A stretch of 64,000 bases of DNA from DATBVX01 sp963695985 (GTDB lineage: Bacteria; Pseudomonadota; Gammaproteobacteria; Steroidobacterales; Steroidobacteraceae), in contig CAVOIC010000007.1 in NCBI GenBank assembly GCA_963695985.1, positions 310,001 to 374,000 of the forward strand, read 5' to 3'. A program made the position numbers and the translations under genes. The notes below the pieces were generated by a model. The model saw only the letters and a list, made by a program, of their open reading frames with translations, was not told where the DNA came from and ran no database searches. Below are positions 45,164 to 53,821 of the stretch, piece after piece. How positions within the stretch are numbered: the stretch's first letter is position 1; every line of letters begins with the position of its first letter.

Positions 45164-46693
45164 TCAGTGAAACCGGCGTCGTCTGGCGACCAGAGCGAGC
45201 AGGCCAGCGAACACCGTCGCCACGCCCACAGCGCCGCCACCACCACCGCCACCACCGCTGCTGCCGCCGCCGCCACCGCCACCACTTCCGGCGCCGCTCG
45301 AGACGACGAGGTTCACCGCGGAGCCGCCCGCCACATTCTTGCCGGCCGCCGGGCTCTGGCTGATGACGCTGCCGGATGCGACCGTGCTGCTCGACTGCTG
45401 CGTGACGGTCCCTACCATGAGACTGGCAGCGGTGATAGCGCTGGTGGCGGCCGCCTGCGTCTGGCCCGCCACGTCCGGCACCGCGACGCCGCTCGAGACG
45501 ACGAGGTCCACCGGGGAGCCGTGTGCCACATTCGTGCCGGCCGGCGGGTTCTGGCTGATGACGGTGCCGGGAGCGACCGTACTGCTCGACTGCTCCGTGA
45601 CAGGCCCCACCGCGAGACCGGCATCGGTGATAGCGCTGGTGGCGGCCGCCTGCGTCTGGCCCGTCACGTTCGGCACCGCGAAGAGGCTTGGCGGACAACG
45701 CGCGAACGTTACAGAGGCCGGAGCGGCCTGCCCCGTTACACTGACCTGCAGCGTGTGGTTACCGCAATCGGTGATGGAAGACGACGGGATGCTCAGAAGG
45801 TACTCATTCTTGAGCCGGTTCGAGATGTTCGTGTAGGCGGCTGCAATCTCGCTATCGCTTGGCGCGGGGAGATAGACGCCACCGGTCTCAACTGCCAGAC
45901 GCGTCATCAGGCCAGCCCGGACACTGCCTACACCCACTGTGAAGATAGGAACGCTGTTGTCGAGCGCGTTCTGAACAACGTGCTCCTCACCGATCGCAGA
46001 GCTGTTCTCGGCACCGTCGCTGATCAGAATCACGGCCTTCGGCCCCGGTGGAAGCTGAACGGAAGGTGTTTGGAACTGATTGACCGCCTTGTTGACCCCA
46101 TCGAGCAAGTTGGTGCCGCTGCCCGGGTAGGGCGCCATCACAGCACTCGTCAGCGCGGACGTGCCCGCTGCCCCGTCAATCTCGGTGAAGTCCTTCACTA
46201 CTGAGGCCTTGTCGTTATTGGAGAAATTGAACTTGACGATGGCGGCGAAGTCGCCGACGCGCATAGCGTTGATGAAGCTGATCACGGCGTTCTGCATGGC
46301 GGTGAGCGCGGCGTTCTGCACGCTGCCGCTGTAGTCCATGACGAAGACCACCGAAACCTTTTGATTCGGGTCCTGGGCCGGCGGCAAGGTGAAGCCGGAC
46401 GGTGTAACCGCCGCCCCATCCAGCATCACGGTGAAGGCAGGGGCCGTCAGTTGCCCCACAGGGTTACCGAGCGCATCAGTGACAGTCACGAACGCCTCGA
46501 TCGGCTGGGGATCGGGGGCCGCCTCGACGCGCAGATCCACGGCCGCCCGCGCAGGGCCGGCCAGAAATGCTGCTGCCAGCAGCAGAATTGCGGGTAGCCA
46601 CGACCGCAGCTGCGCGACAACTGCGTGTCTGCCAAAAATGGCATACCGCATGCCGTGGGAATGCGCACAGGCACGGAGAGTTCGTCGAAGCAT
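45164..46693 (-). CDS. VWA-domain protein with two PASTA repeats and a GlyGly-CTERM-like tail
   Basis: 509 residues, intact. The signal peptide contains LPAILLLAAAFLAGPARA. A von Willebrand A domain follows from about residue 115, with the MIDAS motif VVFVMDYSGSVQN and later ILISDGAENSS. Next are two PASTA domains (VPNVTGQTQAAATSAITDAG and VPDVAGQTQAAATSAITAAS), a Gly/Ser-only linker, one membrane helix (AVGVATVFAGLLALVA) and a terminal RRRRFH. The Gly-rich stretch plus helix plus basic end is the GlyGly-CTERM signal processed by rhombosortase, so the protein is probably surface-attached. PASTA domains bind peptidoglycan fragments in other systems. Bases 44867-45163 downstream show no gene. 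Confidence 0.85.
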   Translation of the reverse strand: MLRRTLRACAHSHGMRYAIFGRHAVVAQLRSWLPAILLLAAAFLAGPARAAVDLRVEAAPDPQPIEAFVTVTDALGNPVGQLTAPAFTVMLDGAAVTPSGFTLPPAQDPNQKVSVVFVMDYSGSVQNAALTAMQNAVISFINAMRVGDFAAIVKFNFSNNDKASVVKDFTEIDGAAGTSALTSAVMAPYPGSGTNLLDGVNKAVNQFQTPSVQLPPGPKAVILISDGAENSSAIGEEHVVQNALDNSVPIFTVGVGSVRAGLMTRLAVETGGVYLPAPSDSEIAAAYTNISNRLKNEYLLSIPSSSITDCGNHTLQVSVTGQAAPASVTFARCPPSLFAVPNVTGQTQAAATSAITDAGLAVGPVTEQSSSTVAPGTVISQNPPAGTNVAHGSPVDLVVSSGVAVPDVAGQTQAAATSAITAASLMVGTVTQQSSSTVASGSVISQSPAAGKNVAGGSAVNLVVSSGAGSGGGGGGGSSGGGGGGGGAVGVATVFAGLLALVARRRRFH

Positions 46694-46797
46694 GGCGTTT
46701 CTCTTTTGACTTATTGCTGAAAAGACGTAGTTATCGTTTCCGCTAATTTACACATACACGTGAAGAGGCGGACAAAGAGACTCTGTGATCTCTGTCA

Positions 46798-46885
46798 CCA
46801 ATTTGGCGAAAAATTGGATTAACCCGTCACGTTGTCGGATTCGTCGGCAGTGACAGCAGGATTATGGAATGTTCGAAGTTCGAAC
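46798..46885. promoter_or_regulatory. AT-rich divergent promoter region with two inverted repeats
   Basis: Between the divergent genes at 46693 and 46985, DNA is clearly AT-richer than its surroundings. CCAATTT-ggcgaa-AAATTGG (46798-46817) and GTTCGAA-g-TTCGAAC (46871-46885) are perfect inverted repeats and candidate operator sites. No gene is seen in 46694-46984. Confidence 0.4.
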
Positions 46886-46984
46886 GGTAACGAAATCGAC
46901 CTTAACGCTGACCTTGTGATGATGCCGATGAGTTATTTCGGCGAAGATTTGCCTTTACTGTGCATCCCTGGTTAGGTCTTTCAC

Positions 46985-47881
46985 ATGAGCATGCTGCAGG
47001 CTGAGCCCGAAGTGAGGACGGTCGAGGCCGCGATCAACTACGTCGCGCACGGCTCCTTCGTCAACCGACGATTCGTGGCGCCGGGGGTGGAGCGCAATAC
47101 CGGCCGATATGAGACGCATCGAGTGTCGATCCGCGACGGGCGCGAGATCAAGGACCATTTCAGGCTGCATGTTCACGGCTTCGTGCTGGCCAGGCACCAC
47201 AGCGCCGTCACGAACTTCTTCGACAAGGATCAGGTCGACCAGGTGTATCCCGGCGAGGTGGTGGAGGCGGTCAAGGCGCTGACGGGCGCGACGCGCGTTG
47301 CACCCATGGGCTGGATGATCCGCACCTCGGGCGATCTCTCGAGGCACCGGCACCAGACCGTCGGCTACACCCACCGGGGAGGGGTGCAGCCGCCCGCCGG
47401 CGAGGCGCACGTGGACTTCACACCGCAACGTGCCGAATCGATGGCACGCACGCTCTACGAGCAAACGTTCCCGAATGGGAAAGGCTTCTCCCGTTTCATC
47501 GCTTCCAGCCTGTGGCGCACGTTCTCAGAGCCGCCACAGGATTGTCCGCTGGCGTTGTGCGATGCCCGCAGTGTGGGCGCCGAGGAGGGCGTGCCCAACA
47601 GCCTGTTCATCGTCGATCAGATTCCCGACGAGAAGACGATGCTGGGCGAGATGCCAGGGGAGGATAAGGTCCCTGCCGCCGCGATCTTTCACTACAACCC
47701 GAATCACCGCTGGTGGTACTTCTCCAACATGACCCGGGACGAGATCGTTCTGATCAAGTTCCACGACAGCGATCCGACCTGCGCCCTGCGCACGCCCCAC
47801 ACCGCATTCCACGATCCGAGCTTCCCCGGTGCGAAGCCGCGCGAGAGCATCGAGGTCCGTACCGTAGCCTTCTTCGAGTGA
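46985..47881 (+). CDS. CmcJ/NvfI-family oxidoreductase
   Basis: 298 residues. The family hallmarks are an N-terminal AINYVAHGSFVNRRFVAPGV, the segment EAHVDFTPQRAE with a His-x-Asp pair, and the C-terminal WWYFSNMTRDEIVLIKFHDS and RTPHTAFHDPSFPG with a further His. These suggest a mononuclear iron, 2-oxoglutarate-type site. Members include the CmcJ component of cephamycin methoxylation and fungal tailoring enzymes such as AsaB and NvfI. No biosynthetic gene cluster surrounds it, so a catabolic or detoxifying role is as likely. Convergent with the NapC-type gene. Confidence 0.8.
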   Translation: MSMLQAEPEVRTVEAAINYVAHGSFVNRRFVAPGVERNTGRYETHRVSIRDGREIKDHFRLHVHGFVLARHHSAVTNFFDKDQVDQVYPGEVVEAVKALTGATRVAPMGWMIRTSGDLSRHRHQTVGYTHRGGVQPPAGEAHVDFTPQRAESMARTLYEQTFPNGKGFSRFIASSLWRTFSEPPQDCPLALCDARSVGAEEGVPNSLFIVDQIPDEKTMLGEMPGEDKVPAAAIFHYNPNHRWWYFSNMTRDEIVLIKFHDSDPTCALRTPHTAFHDPSFPGAKPRESIEVRTVAFFE

Positions 47882-48511
47882 CCGGAGGCTGGCGCGCGCA
47901 TTCTTCCTCGTACCCGGCGGCAGGTCGTGGCCGATGCCCTTGTGACAATCGATGCAGGTTTCGTTGCGCGTCAGCATGCGCTCCTTGACGTGTTTCTTCG
48001 CGGCACTCGAATCCTGGTTCTCGAGGTCCATCGCCTCGAGTGAATGGCAGTTCTTGCATTCACGGGAGTCGTTGGCCTTCATCTTCGCCCAGACATTCTC
48101 TGCCATCTCGAGTCGTGCTGCGGCGAATTTCTCCTTCGGGCGCCTCGTACCCAGTGCCCACTTCGGCAACTCGTTGATGCTCGCCGCGATCTTGACCTTC
48201 ATCTTCGGGAAGAAGTCATGCGGCACGTGGCAATCGGAGCAGATCGCGCGCACGCCCGCGACGTTCTTGTAGTGAGGGCTGTCGCTCGTACTCCGGCACT
48301 ATGTTGTCGCTCATCTCGTGACAGGAGGTGCAGAACGCCAGCGTGTTTGAGTAGTGTAGCGCGGTATTGAAGCTCGGCCCAGGCCAGAACGCCGAGCACC
48401 AAACAGCAGGAAGCCGCCGACGGGTATGCCGAGTAGCCAGCGCCGCTGCGGCTTGCGCCACAGGCGTTGCCACCATGATTCGCTTACCGGTTTCTGATTC
48501 GCTTCGGACAT
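47880..48511 (-). CDS. NapC/NirT/CymA-type tetraheme quinol dehydrogenase, frameshifted
   Basis: N-terminus MSEANQKPVSESWWQRLWRK then one membrane helix (LLGIPVGGFLLFG...). Four heme sites are CTSCHEM, CSDCHVPHDFFPK, CKNCHSLEAMD and CIDCHKGIGHDLP, the count and spacing of NapC/CymA-type proteins, which take electrons from quinol in the inner membrane and hand them to periplasmic cytochromes. Frames change near 48390 and 48260. The frame stays open past 47880 into antisense of the CmcJ-like gene, so the true stop is uncertain and probably lies near 47880-47900. It lies 51 bp downstream of the c4-type cytochrome gene, same strand. Confidence 0.85.
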
Positions 48512-48562
48512 GCAGATCTCCCCGGCGAGTGTTTTTGGTCGTTCTCGGTCCTGCGCTCGCGC

Positions 48563-49192
48563 CTACTTGAAACTGCCGAAGTAGTTGACCAGCGCGTCGA
48601 CGTCGTCCTTGGTGAGCTCATCGAACTTGGGCTTCATCTTCTTCGGCATCGGCCGCTGTCCGGAGCTGAACTCCTCGAACGAATGACGGAGGTAGGGCAT
48701 CCACTGGCCCGCGAGGATACCGGCATCATCGTCTGCGCTGCTGCCGCCATCTTCGTGGCACTTCTTGCAGTGCGCTTCCTGAATCTGCTTGCCGTGTTCG
48801 ACCTTCGCGGCATCGGCGGTCTGCTTGGCACGGACGAATGGTTTCTTGGAAAGATCATCGGCGATCGCCGTGATATCCCCATCCGAAAGCTTGCTGGCGA
48901 CGGTGCACATGTCGGTCGTCTGCCCTTTCTGTGAGCCTGACTGGTACTTCACCTCGGGGCAGGGCCGAGCCTTGTTTTTATAGTTCGTGAGGCTGTCGGT
49001 CAGGTATTTCGCCGAATAGCCGCCGATGATCGGGACGTCGGATTCAGTGCTGGCTCCGTCCTTGCCATGGCATCCGGCGCAGTTCTCGAGGAGGGTGCCG
49101 ACATCGGCGGCCCACGCGCTTCCCGTTAGTGCGAATGCGACGAGGGCGATATGCCCCAGCCATTTCGATGTGCGACTGCCCTTGGGTATCAT
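48563..49192 (-). CDS. Diheme cytochrome c4-family protein
   Basis: 209 residues, intact. The signal peptide contains HIALVAFALTGSAWA. Two c-type heme sites, CAGCHGKDG and CKKCHEDGG, lie in two tandem domains as in cytochrome c4. Possible axial Met residues follow in each half, for example in the MPKKMKPKF region. It would be a soluble periplasmic carrier. Divergent from the decaheme MtrC-like gene, with about 230 bp between starts, and upstream of the NapC-type gene, which suggests it shuttles electrons between them. Confidence 0.9.
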   Translation of the reverse strand: MIPKGSRTSKWLGHIALVAFALTGSAWAADVGTLLENCAGCHGKDGASTESDVPIIGGYSAKYLTDSLTNYKNKARPCPEVKYQSGSQKGQTTDMCTVASKLSDGDITAIADDLSKKPFVRAKQTADAAKVEHGKQIQEAHCKKCHEDGGSSADDDAGILAGQWMPYLRHSFEEFSSGQRPMPKKMKPKFDELTKDDVDALVNYFGSFK

Positions 49193-49421
49193 GACGTGCG
49201 GTCTCCTTCAGGAACTGGTTCGGCGCAGCAGTCTGTCCGAGAACGCAAGAATTGTCACATTGCGGCAAACACGTATGACGGGCTGTAGATGCCCGCATAC
49301 GTGGAAGTTGCAGGCGATGATAAAAAGCGGCGAGTCAGGGGGAGCGTCTGATGAAAAAGATCCCCAAAGATCTGCCAAAGAGCGTACCTGTGAAGACCTT
49401 CAGCGTGGGAGCACGGCTGCC

Positions 49422-52368
49422 ATGAAATTGTCATTGCGTTGGGGATCGATCTTCATCCTCGTCCTGCTGGCGACGGGCTGCAGCGACTCAGGGGCCGACC
49501 GGCCCAGCGGGCCCACAGGGTCCGCCCGGGACCGCAGGGGCCTCCTGGCAACAGCGGCGGCTCGGGCACCACCATTCCGAGCAATGCGACCCCAGCCAGC
49601 GATGCGGCGGCCGCCGCGTGGGCGGCGCTCCAGCTGCGCGTGACGGTCACGAGCGTCAGCATCAACAGCGCGCCCGTCGTCAATTTCACCGTTACAGATG
49701 ACACCGGCGTTCCGGTGACAGGCCTCGGCAATACGTCGAAGAGCAGCACGGCTACTGTCGCCGGCCTCACCAACCTGTCTTTCTCGCTCTCGAAGCTGGT
49801 GCCGGGCACCGATGGCAGTCCGAGCAATTGGGTCAGCTACATCGTGACAACTGTGCCGACGACAACCGCAGCTGCGGCGCCGACGCGCCCGTCAACCGAC
49901 AACACCGGCGCGCTCGCCGATCACGGCGACGGCACGTACACATACACGTTCTATCGCGACGTCACACAGATCAAGTCCCAGGTCGACGCAATGACCGTCA
50001 GCGCGCCTAACAACAAGGCTGATCTCGGTGACCTGACCTACGCTCCAAGCCTGGTGCACCGGCTCACGATCCAGCTGTCCGGCAACGCCCCGGGTACGGG
50101 CACCAACACGCCCACGGCGCTGATTCTGGCGTCCCTGGCGTCCCGCTGACCAAGGCTGTCGATGTCATCTACGACTTCGTCCCCGCGACGGGCAATCGCA
50201 ACCGCCGGACGAACTCCGGCCGCGACATCGTCGCCACCGCGAAGTGCAACGAGTGCCACCAGCAGCTCGGCGGCATTCCCGGCGACAACCCGGAAAGTTC
50301 GGGGGCCGGTTTCCATGGCGGCAACCGGAACGAAACGCGTTATTGCGTCGTATGCCACACTGAGCAGCGCAAGTACGGGCGTACCGAGGCCACGATCGAC
50401 GCCAGCACGCTGACGTTTACCATCAACACCGAGAAGGTGGACGGCCGCGCGGTAGGCAACCTGCCCAACCACATTCATCATATCCACATGGGCGAGTTTC
50501 TGGCCAAGAAGAACTACAACTACGGGGGCGTGCTGTACAACGAAACGCTGTTCCCGCAGGACCTGCGCAACTGCACCAAGTGCCACGACGGCTCGGCGAC
50601 CTCAACGGCGAAGACCGCGCAGGGTGACAACTGGAAGAACGCACCCAGCCGGCGCGCCTGCGGTGGATGCCATGACGGTATCAACTTCGCCACCGGCATG
50701 GGCGTGACCATCGAGGATGCGCTCAAGGGGCTGACCTCGACGACCAGCTTCAACGGCTTCGCGCACGGCGGACAATCGCAGGCCGACGACTCGCAATGCA
50801 CGACCTGTCACACGCCAGGCAACATCGACATCGTCCATCTGCCGGTTACTCCGCCGAACCCGGAAAACTCACTGGACGTGCCGTTGCAGCAGGGCGAAAG
50901 CACCGGCAACAGCAACACCAACGCGGCCTCGATCGCTTCGAACACATCGCGCCTGCCCGCAGGGGCGATCAAGATCACCTACGACATCAAGAGTGTCTCA
51001 AGGAATGCCAGCAAGCGGCCGGTGATCGTGTTCCGCATCCTTCAGAACGGGGCCAGGCAGGATTTCAAGACGTTCGTCCCGCCGGCCGACCCCGCGAACC
51101 TCGTGGCCGCGCAGGGTTCGCAGGAGATGCTGGACAACTTCATGGGCTCGCCGAGCGCGTACTTCGTCTACGCGGTACCACAGGATGGTATCGCCGCTCC
51201 GGCCGATTTCAACGCCTCCGCTTCGGGCTACCTGCGCAGTATCTGGAACGGCGCGGCGTCCGGCAGTGGGGCCGGAACGATGACCGGGCCTGACGCGGAC
51301 GGCTACTACACCGTCACGCTCACCGGGGTGACGGTCCCCGATAACGCGGTGATGCTGACTGGCGGCATTGGGTATTCGTATAACGCAAGGAGCAGCCTGC
51401 CGCTGACGCAGACCAACCTGGGCGACTATCCGGTCACGCAGTCGACGTTGCCGGTATCGGCGGTGGTGCCGATATCATCGCCCGAGCTGCTCGATCCGCG
51501 CATGCCCAACAAGCGCGGGGGCCTCATCGTCATCGCCCCCAACGCGCAGAAGGTGGCCAGCGCTGGTTGCACGGCCGGTACCGCCGGCGGATGCACCAGT
51601 TCGGGTGCCTACACCGGGCGCCGGCCGATCGTCGAGGATGCACGCTGCAACAAGTGCCACCAGGAGCTCGGCACCTTCACCGAAGACGCCTTCCACGCTG
51701 GCCAGCGCAACGACGGGACGACCTGTGCGTGGTGTCATACGCCGAATCGAACCAGCAGCGGCTGGGCGGCGGATTCCACCAGCTTCATCCACGCGATCCA
51801 CGCGGGGGCCAAGCGGGGAGTGCCGTTCACCTGGCACGCTTCGAGCACGACCGAGTCGTTCGCCGACGTCAAGTTCCCAGGCGTGCTGAGTAACTGCGAA
51901 GGCTGCCATATTCGCGGCTCGTACGACTTCAGTGCCGCCGCATCGCAGAGTGCGCTGCCCAACCGCCTTTACAGGACAGTGGCCACCGGAATCTTCAACG
52001 GCACCGCTGGCACATTGACGACGGGGTGTACGGTCACGCCAATCAGCGATTGCCTGCAAACGGCCGTCGGCGTGTTCTCGTTGTCACCGTACGTGATCAA
52101 GGACAATTTGGCCCCAGGCTACGGTTCCGGCTTCAGTGTGTCCTCTGCTGGCGTGCCGACCGACGCGGCACCCACGACGCTCGTGAACTCGCCGGTCGCG
52201 ACCCAGTGCTTCTCCTGCCATGACTCCGCACTTGCCAGGACGCATATGGAGGAGAACGGCGCTTCGCTCTATGTGCCGCGCTCCACGGCACTGGGAGCGG
52301 TCGAAACCTGTGCGCTATGCCACGCTACTGGTCGCATCGCCGACATCAGGGTGATGCACGCGAAGTAG
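49422..52368 (+). CDS. mtrC: OmcA/MtrC-family decaheme outer-membrane cytochrome lipoprotein, two frameshifts
   Basis: ATG 49422; signal and lipobox FILVLLATGCSDSG anchor it to the outer membrane. A short collagen-like Gly-Pro stretch (PGPQGPPGNSGGSG) follows. Ten CXXCH sites are present in two groups of five: CNECH, CVVCH, CTKCH, CGGCH, CTTCH (about 50245-50815) and CNKCH, CAWCH, CEGCH, CFSCH, CALCH (about 51645-52325). This matches the two pentaheme domains of MtrC/OmcA, which pass electrons to minerals or other extracellular acceptors. At about 980 residues it is larger than the Shewanella proteins (roughly 670-735). Frames shift near 49510-49535 (in the collagen-like repeat) and 50140. 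Confidence 0.92.
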
Positions 52369-52374
52369 CGTACC

Positions 52375-52749
52375 GTGATCAAGGCCACGGTGTCGGTGTT
52401 GATGGCGCTCGCGAGCTTGTCCCTGGCCGGCGGGGTGTCCGCGGGCCAGGATAAGGCCCTGGCTGCGCTCCCGGCCCAGCATGAGCCGGCAGCGCAGCCG
52501 GCGCTGATCGACATCAACGGCGCGAGCCTTGACCAACTAAAGACGCTTCCGGGAATTGGAGATGCCGAAGCCAAGCGCATCGTTGCCGGCAGACCGTATC
52601 TGAGCAAGGCCAGTCTGGTCACGGAGCATGTCCTTCCGGCCGGTGTGTACCAGGCGATCCGTCACCGGATCATCGCGATACAGCACACGATGCCCCCGCA
52701 CGCGGCCGCAGCCGACAAGCGCGCAGCCACGCATAACGGGGCGAGTTGA
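52375..52749 (+). CDS. Exported ComEA-like helix-hairpin-helix protein
   Basis: 124 residues from GTG 52375, six bases after the mtrC-like stop. The signal peptide VSVLMALASLSLAGGVSAGQ leads to an HhH domain, LIDINGASLDQLKTLPGIGD with AEAKRIVAGRPYLSKASLV, typical of the ComEA DNA-binding fold. It ends in a His/Ala-rich tail. It lies between the decaheme lipoprotein and decaheme MtrA genes in one transcription unit. ComEA proteins bind DNA during uptake; here the domain may instead support protein contacts or bind extracellular DNA. Function unproven. Confidence 0.82.
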   Translation: MIKATVSVLMALASLSLAGGVSAGQDKALAALPAQHEPAAQPALIDINGASLDQLKTLPGIGDAEAKRIVAGRPYLSKASLVTEHVLPAGVYQAIRHRIIAIQHTMPPHAAAADKRAATHNGAS

Positions 52750-52766
52750 GCGGATTGGCGTTTGAC

Positions 52767-53812
52767 ATGATCAAGAACAAGAATCGCGGCTCGATTACCG
52801 CGGGGTTGTCCCTGCTGTGCCTCGTCCTGTCTGCTGCGGTCAGCGCGGCCGAAACTGAGGCGCAAGAGCAGCCCGCGGCGAAAGAGCAACCCGAGGCGAA
52901 ACAGGAACCCGCGGCAGAAAGAGGAACCGCGCGAAGCAAGAAGAACCCGCCAAGAAAGAGGAACCCACCTACACCGCCCGCGGTGCCGACACCTGCCTCA
53001 AGTGCCACGACGAGACCTCGAAGTTTCCGGTGCTGTCGATCTTCAAGACCAAGCACGCGCAACCCTCTGACCCGCGCACACCCTTCGCACAACTGCAGTG
53101 TGAAACGTGCCATGGGCCGGGCGCGCAGCACGCCGAGGAGGTTCCCGAAGGACAGAAGCAGGCGCCGATCATCAAGTTTGGCGCCAACTCATGGGTGCCG
53201 GTCGAGAAGCAGAACCAGATCTGTCTCGGTTGCCATGAGGGCCAGAGCCGCATCGCCTGGAAGGGCAGTCCGCACGGCGGGAACGATGTCGCCTGCGCAA
53301 GCTGTCACCAGGTTCACGCAACACACGATCCAGTTCTGGCGATTGCTGAGCAGCCCGAGGTCTGTTACGCCTGCCACAAGCGCCAGCGTGCGGAGTTCGA
53401 CAAGCCGTCGGTGCATCCAGTGCGCTTCGCGCAGATGGCATGCAACTCCTGCCACGAGGTTCATGGTGCAATGGCGGCGAAGCTCCTGCTCAAGCCCACG
53501 CTGAATGAGACCTGCTACACCTGCCACGCGGAGAAGCGCGGTCCGTTCCTGTGGGAGCACGCGCCGGTTGCGGAGAACTGCACGAACTGTCACACGCCGC
53601 ACGGCTCCATCCATCCCACGCTGCTCGTGAAGCGGGCACCGCTGCTGTGCCAGCAGTGTCACTCACAGAGCGGACACCCGAGCGTCGCCCGTACGGGGGC
53701 CGGCCTGCCTGCTGGCAATCCTTCGGGATTCCTGCTGGCCGGTTCCTGCGTCAATTGCCACTCGCAAGTCCACGGCTCGAATGACCCGTCCGGTGTGAAG
53801 CTGATGAGATAG
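52767..53812 (+). CDS. mtrA: MtrA/DmsE-type periplasmic decaheme cytochrome, one frameshift
   Basis: ATG 52767; signal peptide TAGLSLLCLVLSAAVSAAE; then an Ala/Gln/Glu/Lys-rich linker in which the frame shifts near 52920-52940. The cytochrome part carries ten CXXCH sites: CLKCH, CETCH, CLGCH, CASCH, CYACH, CNSCH, CYTCH, CTNCH, CQQCH and CVNCH. This is the MtrA/PioA/DmsE layout, a linear heme wire that sits inside the MtrB barrel. It connects periplasmic carriers with the surface cytochrome. Ten bases separate its stop from the mtrB-like start. Confidence 0.93.
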
Positions 53813-53821
53813 GACGCGACT

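Noticed and set aside
45167..46204. 345-residue plus-strand open frame
   Set aside because: Antisense to the VWA-PASTA gene; its content is the mirror of Gly- and PASTA-coding repeats.
46985..47881. Natural-product gene cluster around the CmcJ-like gene
   Set aside because: No synthase, carrier protein, tailoring set or transporter of that type adjoins it; neighbours are respiratory cytochromes and a surface protein.
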